Shown: piece by piece, positions 20,965 to 31,800 of the stretch
Numbering within the stretch: position 1 is the first letter of the stretch
Layout: every line of letters starts with the position of its first letter
Origin: Pseudomonas hamedanensis
Lineage (GTDB): Bacteria > Pseudomonadota > Gammaproteobacteria > Pseudomonadales > Pseudomonadaceae
DNA: 64,000 nt
Direction of reading: 5' to 3'
NCBI RefSeq assembly: GCF_014268595.2
Contig: NZ_CP077091.1
Coordinates: 3,312,001-3,376,000, forward strand
The notes under the pieces: model-generated
What the model saw: only the letters and a program-made list of their open reading frames with translations
What the model was told of the DNA's origin: nothing
Database searches by the model: none
Program-made: the position numbers and the translations under genes

Positions 20965-22260
20965 ATGAATGTTTTGATCATTGGCAGCGGTGGCCGTGAG
21001 CACGCCCTGGCCTGGAAAGTGGCTCAGGATCCGCGCGTGCAGAAAGTCTTTGTTGCGCCGGGCAACGCCGGTACGGCGATTGAGGCCAAGTGCGAAAACG
21101 TTGCCATCGACGTACTCGCCCTTGAGCAACTGGCCGACTTCGCCGAGAAAAACGTCGCCCTGACCATCGTCGGCCCGGAAGTGCCGCTGGTCGCTGGCGT
21201 GGTCGATCTGTTCCGTTCCCGTGGCCTGGACTGCTTCGGTCCGACCGCCGGCGCTGCGCAACTGGAAGGGTCGAAAGCCTTCACCAAGGATTTCCTCGCC
21301 CGTCACAAGATCCCGACCGCTGATTACCAGAACTTCACCGAGATCGAGCCGGCCCTGGCTTATCTGCGTGAAAAAGGCGCGCCGATCGTGATCAAGGCCG
21401 ACGGTCTGGCTGCGGGCAAAGGCGTGATCGTTGCCATGACCCTGGCCGAAGCCGAAGACGCCGTGCGTGACATGCTCGCCGGCAATGCGTTCGGCGATGC
21501 CGGTTCACGCGTGGTCATCGAAGAATTCCTCGACGGCGAAGAAGCTTCGTTCATCGTCATGGTCGACGGCAAGAACGTCCTGCCGATGGCCACCAGCCAG
21601 GATCACAAACGCGTCGGCGACGGCGACAGCGGCCCGAACACCGGCGGCATGGGCGCTTACTCCCCTGCCCCGGTGGTCACCGCCGACGTGCATCAGCGCG
21701 TGATGGACCTGGTGATCTGGCCGACCGTGCGTGGCATGGCAGAAGAAGGCAATGTCTACACCGGTTTCCTCTATGCCGGTCTGATGATCGACAAGGCGGG
21801 CAATCCGAAGGTCATCGAATTCAACTGCCGCTTCGGCGATCCGGAAACCCAACCGGTGATGCTGCGTCTGCAATCGAGCCTGGTCTTGCTGGTCGAAGCC
21901 GCGCTGGCACAAGCGCTGGACAAAGTCGAAGCACAGTGGGATCCGCGTCCGAGTGTCGGCATCGTGCTGGCCGCTGGCGGCTACCCGGGCGATTACGCCA
22001 AGGGCGCAGCGATCAACGGCCTGGAGGCTGCCGCGAATCTGGAAGGTAAAGTCTTCCACGCCGGTACCGCATTGAAGGACGACAATGTCGTCACCGCCGG
22101 TGGTCGCGTACTTTGCGCCACCGCCATGGGCGCAAGCGTCAGCGAAGCCCAGCAGCAAGCCTATAAGCTCGCGGCGGCCATCGACTGGCAAGGCTGTTTC
22201 TACCGCAAGGACATCGGCTACCGCGCCATTGCCCGTGAACGTGGCGAAATCCAGGAATAA
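20965..22260 (+). CDS. purD: Phosphoribosylamine-glycine ligase (GAR synthetase)
   Basis: A 431-residue ATP-grasp ligase that joins glycine to phosphoribosylamine in purine synthesis. Recognised by the N-terminal MNVLIIGSGGREHALAWK, VGPEVPLVAGVVDLF, GSKAFTKDFLARHKIPTA, the ATP-binding IVIKADGLAAGKGV and the DHKRVGDGDSGPNTGGMGAYSP signature near residue 220. FNCRFGDPETQPVMLRL holds metal ligands. The ATG at 20965 gives the exact family N-terminus. It may depend on its own promoter because the REPIN lies between it and purH. Confidence 0.98.
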   Translation: MNVLIIGSGGREHALAWKVAQDPRVQKVFVAPGNAGTAIEAKCENVAIDVLALEQLADFAEKNVALTIVGPEVPLVAGVVDLFRSRGLDCFGPTAGAAQLEGSKAFTKDFLARHKIPTADYQNFTEIEPALAYLREKGAPIVIKADGLAAGKGVIVAMTLAEAEDAVRDMLAGNAFGDAGSRVVIEEFLDGEEASFIVMVDGKNVLPMATSQDHKRVGDGDSGPNTGGMGAYSPAPVVTADVHQRVMDLVIWPTVRGMAEEGNVYTGFLYAGLMIDKAGNPKVIEFNCRFGDPETQPVMLRLQSSLVLLVEAALAQALDKVEAQWDPRPSVGIVLAAGGYPGDYAKGAAINGLEAAANLEGKVFHAGTALKDDNVVTAGGRVLCATAMGASVSEAQQQAYKLAAAIDWQGCFYRKDIGYRAIARERGEIQE

Positions 22261-22359
22261 GCTGTCCACCTCGCCCGGCGCGCAATGCCATTGCTCGCTG
22301 GGCTGTTCCGCCGCCGCGCATCGTTATATTCTGGCTTCAACCTACGAAGGGATCTCGCC

Positions 22360-25137
22360 GTGCGCTGGCTCAGGAATGCCATAAGCTTCACCGTCACTTT
22401 GCTGACCCTGCTCTGCATGCTCCCGGCCCAGGCCGCCCAAGGCAGTGGCTGGTCGGTATTGCTTGACGATCAGGGCAGCCTGCAACTGAGCGATATCCGC
22501 TCCCCTCGCTACACCAATCAATTCAGCCCCATCGATCTTGAGCGCCTCACGGCGGCCGAACCCGAGGGGGCCTTGTGGCTGCGTTTCAGGCTGGCACCGG
22601 GCAAGCACGAACAGGTGCTGCGCATCTTTGCCCCTGACCTGTCACAACTTAATCTCTACGTGCTCGACGGCGACAAACTGATCGAGCAACGCAACACCGG
22701 CACCGACCAGCCACAGGCTGAGCGGCCTCTGCCGAGCAGCGACTTCATGCTGCCGCTGCCGCTGAGCGACAAACCCCTCGACGTTTATCTGCGCATGGTC
22801 TCCGACCATCAGTTGCGCCCGCACATTACCCTGCAGTCTGCGGTAATCAGCGCGGCCAATCAGACCCAGACGCTGATCTTCGGCCTGCTGTTCGGTTGTC
22901 TGGGCATGCTGTTGCTGCACAATCTGGTGCGCTACGCCTATTCCCGCTCGCGCAGCAGCCTGTGGCTGGCGGTCTGTGAAGGTCTGCTCGGGTTGAGTCT
23001 GCTGCTGTTGCTCAATCTGGCCGGGCCGTGGTTGCCGAACTGGCATGCCTTGCAGACACCCGGCGCCTATCTGGCGTTGCTGCTGACCGCCCCGGCCGGG
23101 CTGATGTTCGCCTTGCGTTTCTTCTCCCCGCTCGGGCCGCACCCGCTGAACAAGCTGTTGCTGACAGACATTGTGCTGATCGTGACGTGCAGCCTGCTGT
23201 TGCTGTTCGTCAACACACTGCCGCTGAACATCATCACCTATGCGCTGGTGGCGCTGGCAGGCCTGAGCATGTTGCTGGTGGGGTTCTACCACTGGCAGAA
23301 AGGCTACCGGCCGGCGCGTCTGTTCGTCGCGGCGATGGTGGTGTTCAACATCGGCACGCTGATCATCCTTCCGGCGTTGCTGGGATTGACCCTGGTCGCG
23401 CCGCAAGGCCTGATCATGACGTTGATGGTGTTCATCTGCATCAGCGGCCTGCTGATGAGCATCGCTCTCGGCGAGCGACAGCGCAGCATCACCGAAAGCC
23501 GCTTCAGCATCAGCCGCGACCTCGCCGCGAGCAATGCAGAGATCAACGCCAAAGCCGAATTCCTCGCCAAGATCAGTCACGAAATCCGCACCCCGATGAA
23601 CGGCGTACTGGGCATGACCGAGTTGCTGCTCGGCACGCCGCTCTCGGTCAAGCAACGCGACTACGTACAAACCATCCACAGCGCCGGCAACGAACTGCTG
23701 ACCCTGATCAACGAGATCCTCGATATTTCCAAGCTCGAATCCGGGCAGATCGAACTGGACGACGTACAGTTTGACCTCAACGCCCTGATCGACGACTGCC
23801 TGAGCATCTACCGGGCCAAGGCCGAGCAGCAGAATGTCGAGCTGATCAGTTTTATCCAGCCGCAAGTGCCGCGTGTGATCAGCGGCGATCCGACGCGCCT
23901 GCGCCAGACCCTGCTGAGTCTGCTGGAAAACGCCCTGAAAAAAACCGACGAAGGCGAAGTGCTGATCGTCGTCGCCCTCGATGAGCGCAGCAGCAAGCCG
24001 CGTCTGCGCATCGCCGTGCAGGACAGCGGCGTGCCGATGGAAGCGGAAGAACGCGATGCGCTGATGCACGCCGAGTTGCACAGCAAACACTTTCTTTCGG
24101 CCAATCGCCTGGGCGGTAATCTCGGGCTGGTGATTGCCCGGCAACTGATTCGCCTGATGCACGGCGAGTTCGGCATCAAGAGCGGCGCCACGGCGGGCAG
24201 CACCTTGTGGCTGACCCTGCCGCTGGACCCGGACCGCCTGGAGCATCCGACCTCGGATCTGGACAGCCCGCTGCAAGGCGCACGGGTGCTGGTGGTCGAC
24301 GACAACGACACCTGCCGTAAAGTGCTGGTGCAGCAATGCAGCGCCTGGGGCCTGAATGTCAGCGCCGTGCCTTCGGGCAAGGAAGCGCTGGCGCTGCTGC
24401 GCACCAAAGCGCACCTGCGCGACTATTTCGACGTGGTCCTGCTCGACCAGAACATGCCCGGCATGACCGGCATGCAGCTCGCAGCCAAGATCAAGGAAGA
24501 CCCGAGCCTGAACCACGACATTCTGCTGATCATGCTCACCGGCATCAGCAATGCGCCGAGCAAGATCATCGCGCGCAATTCGGGGATCAAACGCATTCTG
24601 GCCAAACCGGTGGCCGGCTACACCCTCAAGACCACCCTCGCCGATGAGCTCAACCAGCGCAACAAAGGTCAGGTGGTGTTCCAGCCGCAAGTCGTCACGG
24701 CCGCCACCGCCGCCAAGGTGCCGAGCGACTTCCGCATCCTCGTCGCCGAAGACAACACGATCTCGACCAAAGTGATTCGCGGCATGCTCGGCAAGCTCAA
24801 CTTGCAACCTGATACCGCCAGCAACGGTGAAGAGGCGCTGCAAGCGATGAAGGCCCAGCGTTACGATCTGGTGCTGATGGACTGTGAGATGCCGATCCTC
24901 GATGGTTTCTCCGCGACCCAGCAGCTGCGGGCCTGGGAAGTCAGCAACCAGCGCATCCGCACGCCGATCGTCGCGTTGACGGCGCACATCCTTGCCGAAC
25001 ACAAGGAACGCGCGCGTCAAGCGGGCATGGACGGACACATGTCCAAACCGGTAGAGCTGTCGCAATTGCGCGAGCTGATCGAACACTGGGTCGCGCAGCG
25101 CGATCAGCAGAATCGGACTACCACGCAACCGACCTGA
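22360..25137 (+). CDS. retS: Hybrid sensor kinase RetS
   Basis: A 925-residue orphan hybrid sensor. It has a signal anchor (ISFTVTLLTLLCMLPAQAAQ), a periplasmic 7TMR-DISMED2 domain to about residue 160, a seven-helix 7TMR-DISM membrane region to about 380, a histidine kinase core with H in FLAKISHEIRTPMNGVLGM, and two receiver domains (LVVDDN ... LLDQNMPG and LVAEDN ... LMDCEMP). RetS antagonises the GacS/GacA-Rsm cascade, switching between acute and biofilm behaviour. The kinase keeps H, an N-box asparagine and DSG. The GTG at 22360 is chosen because GAAGGGA is seven bases upstream. Position beside purD and marC fits P. aeruginosa retS. Confidence 0.93.
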   Translation: MRWLRNAISFTVTLLTLLCMLPAQAAQGSGWSVLLDDQGSLQLSDIRSPRYTNQFSPIDLERLTAAEPEGALWLRFRLAPGKHEQVLRIFAPDLSQLNLYVLDGDKLIEQRNTGTDQPQAERPLPSSDFMLPLPLSDKPLDVYLRMVSDHQLRPHITLQSAVISAANQTQTLIFGLLFGCLGMLLLHNLVRYAYSRSRSSLWLAVCEGLLGLSLLLLLNLAGPWLPNWHALQTPGAYLALLLTAPAGLMFALRFFSPLGPHPLNKLLLTDIVLIVTCSLLLLFVNTLPLNIITYALVALAGLSMLLVGFYHWQKGYRPARLFVAAMVVFNIGTLIILPALLGLTLVAPQGLIMTLMVFICISGLLMSIALGERQRSITESRFSISRDLAASNAEINAKAEFLAKISHEIRTPMNGVLGMTELLLGTPLSVKQRDYVQTIHSAGNELLTLINEILDISKLESGQIELDDVQFDLNALIDDCLSIYRAKAEQQNVELISFIQPQVPRVISGDPTRLRQTLLSLLENALKKTDEGEVLIVVALDERSSKPRLRIAVQDSGVPMEAEERDALMHAELHSKHFLSANRLGGNLGLVIARQLIRLMHGEFGIKSGATAGSTLWLTLPLDPDRLEHPTSDLDSPLQGARVLVVDDNDTCRKVLVQQCSAWGLNVSAVPSGKEALALLRTKAHLRDYFDVVLLDQNMPGMTGMQLAAKIKEDPSLNHDILLIMLTGISNAPSKIIARNSGIKRILAKPVAGYTLKTTLADELNQRNKGQVVFQPQVVTAATAAKVPSDFRILVAEDNTISTKVIRGMLGKLNLQPDTASNGEEALQAMKAQRYDLVLMDCEMPILDGFSATQQLRAWEVSNQRIRTPIVALTAHILAEHKERARQAGMDGHMSKPVELSQLRELIEHWVAQRDQQNRTTTQPT

Positions 25138-25200
25138 GCCGACAGACCCCGTAGCGCCTGATAGACTCCCCACGACGTCCCTCGCCAGTGAGCTCGTATC

Positions 25201-25797
25201 ATGCTTCACGTGCTGTTCAGCGTTTACCTGAAGATGCTGGTGCTCTATAGCCCGTTCTTCGTGCTGTCCTGTTTTATCAGCCTGACCCGTGGGTATTCGC
25301 GCAAGGAGCAACGGCGCCTGGCCTGGAAGGTTGCGGTGGCAACCCTGGTTTCAAGCGTTTTGCTGTATTTGTTCGGGCGAGTGATTTTCGATGTGTTCGG
25401 CATCACCGTGGATGCGTTTCGCATCGGCGCCGGCAGCGTGCTGTTCATTTCGGCGCTGGGCATGGCCCAGGGCAAACCGGCGGTGCAGGCTGACAATGTG
25501 CAGCAGGACGTGACCATTGTGCCGCTGACCATTCCGTTGACGGTGGGCCCCGGCACCATCGGCGCACTGCTGGTGATGGGCGTCAGCCAGCCGCACTGGG
25601 ACGATAAACTCACCGCGATCATGAGTATTGCGTTGGCAAGTTTCACGGTGGGCGTGGTGCTGTATTTGTCGAACCGTATCGAACGGATTCTCGGTGACCA
25701 GGGCTTGCAGATTGTCAGCCGTTTGATGGGGTTGTTTGTCTGCGCGCTGGCGGCGCAGATCATCTTTACCGGTGTGAAGGGCTATCTGGTGCCCTGA
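25201..25797 (+). CDS. MarC-family integral membrane protein
   Basis: A 198-residue protein with about six predicted membrane helices (for example VLYSPFFVLSCFISL, LVSSVLLYLFGRVIFDVF and SIALASFTVGVVLYLS). The segment IVPLTIPLTVGPGTIGALLVMG is the family signature: MarC/YhgN proteins contain P-L-x-P-x-x-x-GPG-x-I. Function is unknown; an early link to multiple antibiotic resistance was not upheld for MarC. It follows retS by about 60 bases and may share its transcript. A strong terminator lies just after it. Confidence 0.88.
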   Translation: MLHVLFSVYLKMLVLYSPFFVLSCFISLTRGYSRKEQRRLAWKVAVATLVSSVLLYLFGRVIFDVFGITVDAFRIGAGSVLFISALGMAQGKPAVQADNVQQDVTIVPLTIPLTVGPGTIGALLVMGVSQPHWDDKLTAIMSIALASFTVGVVLYLSNRIERILGDQGLQIVSRLMGLFVCALAAQIIFTGVKGYLVP

Positions 25798-25824
25798 GCG
25801 CTGGCACAGCGCAACGCCGAAACC

Positions 25825-25857
25825 AAACGCCGCAAACGGAAACGTTCGCGGCGTTTT
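25825..25857. terminator. Strong bidirectional terminator
   Basis: AAACGCCGC (25825-25833) pairs perfectly with GCGGCGTTT (25848-25856), and within the loop AACG-GAAA-CGTT forms an inner hairpin with a tetraloop. A-rich and T-rich ends on the two sides suit termination of the MarC gene on plus and of the giant toxin gene on minus. Confidence 0.85.
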
Positions 25858-25877
25858 GCCGAGCAGTGCACGAGACC

Positions 25878-28800
25878 TCAGCGCAGCGCTTGCACCACCG
25901 CTGCCAGGCTGGCGATCGATTCATCGCCGCGCACGGTTGCAAAGGCCTTCAGCCCGTCAGCCAGTGCGAAGATGAATTTTTCACCGGCGATGCCGACGGC
26001 CATTTCCAGTGAGTCCTGCGCAGTAAAGTTGCGCACGATCAGACTGCGCCCGGTGTCCGGATCGGTGAGAACCACATTGGCTTCGACCCGCGACAGCAGC
26101 CAGTGCCCGCACGCCTCCAAACCCAGATCCAGCAGGCAGGGTTCTGTCGTTGCCGCCGCGCCGGGACGCCGCACATCGACCACGATGCACGCCAGACGCT
26201 GCCAGTCCTCTTGCGAAATCCGGTAACCGACCGTTTGCGCACCGTAGGTCAGCAGCAGCGTGTCGATGCCTTCGGGCAGCAATGTCGAGACCTCTGTGAG
26301 GTCATCGCCCACCTCTAGTGCCATGACCTCTTCGTCGCGATGCGTATAACTTTCCGGCAGCCAGACGTGTTCTTTCGGATCTGCGCTGAAAATCAATTGA
26401 TCGGCCGGATCGAACAGCAGCGGAGATTCAGCCCCGCGCGTGCCGAGGAAAACCGCCCACTGCCCGTCGCTGCGACCCGAGAGAACGAACAGATGATCAA
26501 GCTCCGCAACGTAGTAGGCGTAGCGGTCAGCAAAGCGCTCGACTTGCAGGACCGGCGCGTGATCATGCCCGCTCAGCAGGGTTCTCAAGCGTGCGCGCAA
26601 TTGCTCCTCAGTCTGCTCAGGCATCGACGACCAACGGTTTTCCACGCCGATGATCCTGGCAGGCTGGTTATCCAGCAACTGCAGGTTCACGCCGTCGCGG
26701 GTTTGCGCGATCAATGCTTCGCCCTGTCGTTGCACTTGAGTAAAAGCCCATTGCGGCCAGACCTTCTGCGCCTTGACCAATTGCCCGGAATCGAGCAGTC
26801 GATGACCCGACGCGAAAGCCCCGCGCAGCGCTTCGATGTTGACCAGCGGCTGGCGATAAAGCTGCCCCGCTGTCACATCGAGCAACCAGACCGCGTCTCT
26901 GTCAGGCGTCAGACCGAGTAGCGATAATTCCCTGGCGTGACCGAGATCGGCCAGCGCGACTTTCTCCTCGATGCACCACGCGGCCAGGAAAACATCACCG
27001 CTGACACCGCTCAGGCCAATGATCGGGAATGGCGACGCTTTGTATTCTTTGGCCAGCGCAGGTAGCGCACTCAGCCAGTCAGGATTGCGGCCAAGCCAAT
27101 GCTGACCCACTCCCGCGAATCTGAGGATGCCGGGGTTATCCTTGCGGTCGCGCCATTGTTCGTCGCTCCTGATAGTGAGAGGAGGTATCCCGTATTCAAG
27201 TGCAACCGCATCCGGTATAGAGGCAGCAGGAGGCACGTCGAGAATGTCGATCTCGTACAGTCGACCGTCAGCCTTGGTGGCGATGTAGTGTTTGTCGGTC
27301 TGGGTAATCTCGACCACATCGCGTTCGATGACCACGTTCTCGAAATAGCCGACACGGGGTTCGATACCGCGACTGATGGTCTGGTCTTGTTTGCTGTAGA
27401 AGAGCACCGCAGTGTTTTGCAGGTCCGACGGGGTCAGGATCTGCATGTCCTCGGGCCAGCCAAGGTCATGCTCGGCCTGGCAACGCTTGCCCGTCCTTAT
27501 GTTGATCCAGGCCCGGTCCCACAACCGCGATCCTGCATAGCCTTCGACGACTATGAACGGCGCATAGGACCATTCGCTGACTTGCGCAGTGTTGCCCGCC
27601 GTTGCATCCTCAAAGGGGACATCAATGTATCGAAGTGCTGCTTGCGGCTGGAAACTATAGTTCTCTGACGAGAACCTGACTTTGCAGCCGGTCAGCTCAA
27701 CAGCCTGCTCGGTTATCCGGTATTCAACGGTGGTCACGCCATAGAGATCGCTCCCTGCAAGCTTTTGCGAGACATGCAACGTGCCATCGGCAGACTGCCG
27801 GCATTCGACAATGGTTGATCCTTCCCGCGGATTCTTCAAACGGTAGCGCTGCACGACAGTTCCGGTGAGCACGTCGACCCGCCAGACGGTTGCACGGTCC
27901 GGATGATAGAACCATGCATGGCGTGGGCTCACGCCTCCCAACATCAAGCCCTCATTGATGTCCTTGGGCAGATTGCGCGCATACAGCAACCGATCCCTTG
28001 CCGTGTCGTAATAAGCCGTGGTGAAGACCGGCTGACTCGCTGAATTGAACGGCACCCGGAATTTGAGCAACGGCACATAAGCCGGGATCGATCGCTTGTT
28101 TTTCACCTGGTCGCGCAGGTAGAGCAGAACGGATGAGGGGATTGCGCTGGGCGTCTGGCCCGCAGAACCGACCTGAGCCGACGCTTTTTCCGAGTCTTTT
28201 GCATAGTCGAGCGTGATGGCGACAAGGTGCAGGCTGCGGCTCAGCCAGTCGATCCGGAACAGCCCTTCGGTCAGTTCGATAAAACCATCGAATTTGTTCA
28301 GCGCGATACCATCAACCCGAAGTTCCGGCGCGCTATCGATGCTTTGCGCTGGCTTTTCAACGAAACGGATTTGCGCCACCCGCACCCAGAGCGCCTGCAC
28401 CGTCCAGGTGACTTGTTCCCAGCCGTGTGCCTGGTCAAAGTTCACGGCCACCAGGCCTGGCGTGAGGCGGATATGGTATTGCCCTTGCGGCGCGATCACC
28501 TCGTAAGAAATCTTTGCCTTCCACTCCGGCGGCAAATCCGGAACCACCAACTGGCGTACTGGCTCGGCCAATTGCACCTTGACGGTCGTGGGCATATAGC
28601 CCGGGAACAGTTTGTAAAGTATTTGTGGGAGATTCGGCGTGCTGAACAGATAGAACACCCGGTTGCCGTGGGCGTCGTATTCCAGTTGTTGCGCCAGCCT
28701 GTCGTGCAACTGCGGATAGCGGGTGACAGAAAGAGGTGGGTACCCGGCGCTGCCCAGCTGATATTCATAGCCGTAATAGCAAATTGGCGAACATGGCAGC

Positions 28801-31800
28801 ACGACAGCTTCGGGCAAAGCGCCCCAGACGCTGCCGACTGCGGGGCACTGGAATGCACGGGGGATATTGATCGAGTTGTGTCGGTTAGCCGGATCGCTGT
28901 CGAACTTCGGTGACTCCAGTGGACCGCCCTTCCAGGGATAAAACTTCTGCCCATCGAACTTGACGCTTCTGTTCAGCAGGTTTAGCTCGGTGATCACCGC
29001 TTGAGGCGGAAACTGCAGGACTGATCCGCTGGACTCGTAGGAAAGTTGGTAAGCGTAATAAATTTCGGACAGCAGCCTGCCAATGCCCGCAGCCTTGTCC
29101 ATGATCTGCCCCAGATTGCTGGCGATGGCGGTCGCACCAATGCCGATACCCAGCAGCGGTATCGACAACGATGCCGCCACCGCACCCACTGCTCCGCCCA
29201 CAGCCAGTGCGGCCACATCCAGGCCCAGTGCGGCCACGTTGAAAGCCAGCGACGTGGAAAACCGCGAACGCTGCTCGTGATTTTCGGCCAGCGCCAGGTT
29301 GTAGATATCGAAGCCGATATTGGCAACGGAAAAGGCTACGCCGATACTCGTAGCGGCACGCGCCGCCAGCCGCCCGGCCAGAGAAGCCTGGCGCAACGCT
29401 TGCTCCCCGGACACCACCTGACGCACCAACCGGCCGATCTGCACCACGTCGCTGGCAACGCCAAACCCCAGTTGCGCATAACCGACGTACACCTGAACCT
29501 GAAGGGCGACCGCCAAGGCCGGCGGGCCGTCACTGCCCTGATAATCGCGAAGACGCATTTCAGTGATCAACGCCTGGATCGCAAAGGCAAAACTCAAGCG
29601 GCTGCCACCGTCGGCCTCCCCCGCGCCCCCTGGCTTACCCGCCACGGCGTTGATCAGTTGACCGAGGTGTTTTTTTAAACGGCTGAATCGCGCGTCTCGG
29701 GTCACGACCTCAAGGGTATTGAGCGGGTTGCGCGAGTCGACCAGTGTCACGCTGTAGCCGCCATCATCTGCAACCTTGACGGTCTCAAGCAGAGGCAGAT
29801 ATTCCGGCCCGACGGCGTGTTCGCTGCGCAATTGCCGGGTGGCCTGATCAAACTCGCCGGCCCAATAGCGCGCATCCAGTTGCGCCAGGCTCTGGCCCAT
29901 CCGCGAGTTACCGTCAAGCGAGCGCGTCCGTGCGACAGCCTGCTTCTCCCACACGGTCGTGGTTTGCAGGTCCGTGGCGGGAGTGCTCTGCAGGAACCGG
30001 TCAACCCGCAGGTTCGACGACAGGACTTTTTCGGCAATCGCCGTGGTGTTCAGCTCGATCACATTGAATGACGGATTGCTCGCATCGGCCAGTCCATAAA
30101 GCCTGGCGATTTCATTCTGATTAGCGCCGAGGCTGGCCTGCATGCCTTGTTGCAGTTGCTCGACCGAGGTAAATCCATAGAGCGCAAAATTAGGGTCGTA
30201 CACGCGATAAACCGTGGCGTCTGCCAGTATGACTTTAGCCACCAGCAGCGCGTGATTGCCGGTGTCGAGCAGCAGAACGGCCGGCGCCGCCTTACCTTCC
30301 AGCGTCTGCGTGACGCTGTGCAAATCCTGGGTGCCGCGGGGTTGGCCGATGTCATCGAACGCGGTGGTCTGCAGCTCATCCAGCGCCAGCAGCAGCGCGC
30401 GCGCATCGGCGTCGTCCGGCATCAGGCTGGCATTCGCCACCCGGCCGATCACTGCGCGTTCGGCGGAATCACCGGCGGTCAGTGCCGCGGCCATCAGCAA
30501 GGCCAGCGGATAACAACGCCGGCCCGGATCTCCAGAGGTCATCATCAACAGGTCCTGGGGCACCTGCCGCGCGGAAACGGCACCGGCCTTGAACAGGGCT
30601 TCACGCACCTGCCCGCCGCGCTTGAAAATTTGCCGGTGGTATTCGCGCTGCGCGGTGCGGTTGATCTGCCCGATGCGCTCCCCCCACTGCTGCACGGTGA
30701 GCGGTTCATTCAAGGCACGCACCTTCAGCTCTCGTGCCGTTTGCGTAGCGGACGCCAGACCTCGGGCAAGCCCGGCCTCGAACATCGGTGATTTGCCCTG
30801 ACGGAGGAGGCTTTCGATGGCGTTGTAGCGGGCGAACAAGCCGCCGGTTTCGGTGCGCCGGGCGAGGTCCACGGCCGCTTGCCAGACGCCGGCAAAACCT
30901 GCGGCATCCAGACTGTCGGCCGCGAATATTGCGCCGAGCATGACACGCTGCCGCGGGCTGAGGTGTTGCTCGGTCAGTTTGCCTCCCGCCATTTGGGTGA
31001 GCAGTTCGTTGACATTGCTCGCGGTCTCGGCACCATGAGAAACCGGCAGCTCGCCTTGCGGTTGCGCGAGGATCTGCTCACGAACATCGAAGCCGATGGA
31101 AATGGCTTTATCAAAGCGGATATCGCCACTCAGCTTCTCGGTCATGGCGTGAATGAAAGGCTCACCCAACTGATCCGTCAGTTGTTGCAGCACCGTTGTC
31201 AGCAGCACCGGTTTGCCTTCGATGACGGGCCAGCCTTGTTTAAAGATGAGGGTCTGCTGCTTCAACAACTCTGCCAACTGACCGGCATAGCGAGACTTGA
31301 GTTTGCCGGCTTGCCATTTTTCCTGCTCGTTGACCAGCCATTGATCTTCGTCGGCATTGACAGTCCAGCCAGATATCAACTCCTCTTCGGTCTGAACGTT
31401 ATAACCATCAGCCAGCCTCAAGTGTTCTTGAATGTAGACTTCATCGCGCGGCAGAAGATGGGTTTCTATAAAGTTCTTTGCGCCAGTAATCGCCGCACCA
31501 GGTCCCGTAAGAGCGATAGTGCCTCGTGCGCCAATGCGAATGCCGTCACGGTAGTAACCGATAATCGCCTCGCCCAACTTGCCGAGAAACTGCTGCCGTG
31601 TATAGGTAAGTTGCGCTTTCTCGATTTTCTCGCTCATCACCTTTTCTATAACGTCGAGCATTCCATCGGTCTGCGACCAATCAACCGCTGACGCGGTAGC
31701 CAAATGTTGCACAGCATCGAGGCAATCATAATTAAACCGGACCAACTCCATCACAGCGAGCGTCATGCCGCTTTGCGGCTGCGCCAATAGATGAGCATTC

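Noticed and set aside
22642..25311. An 889-codon minus-strand frame opposite retS
   Set aside because: Q/H/R-rich antisense translation typical of GC-rich codon bias; retS on the other strand has full domain support.
29600..30300. Clostridial-type InsP6-dependent autoprotease in the giant toxin
   Set aside because: The residue order found is Cys-His-Asp, not Asp-His-Cys, so a C58-like peptidase fits better.
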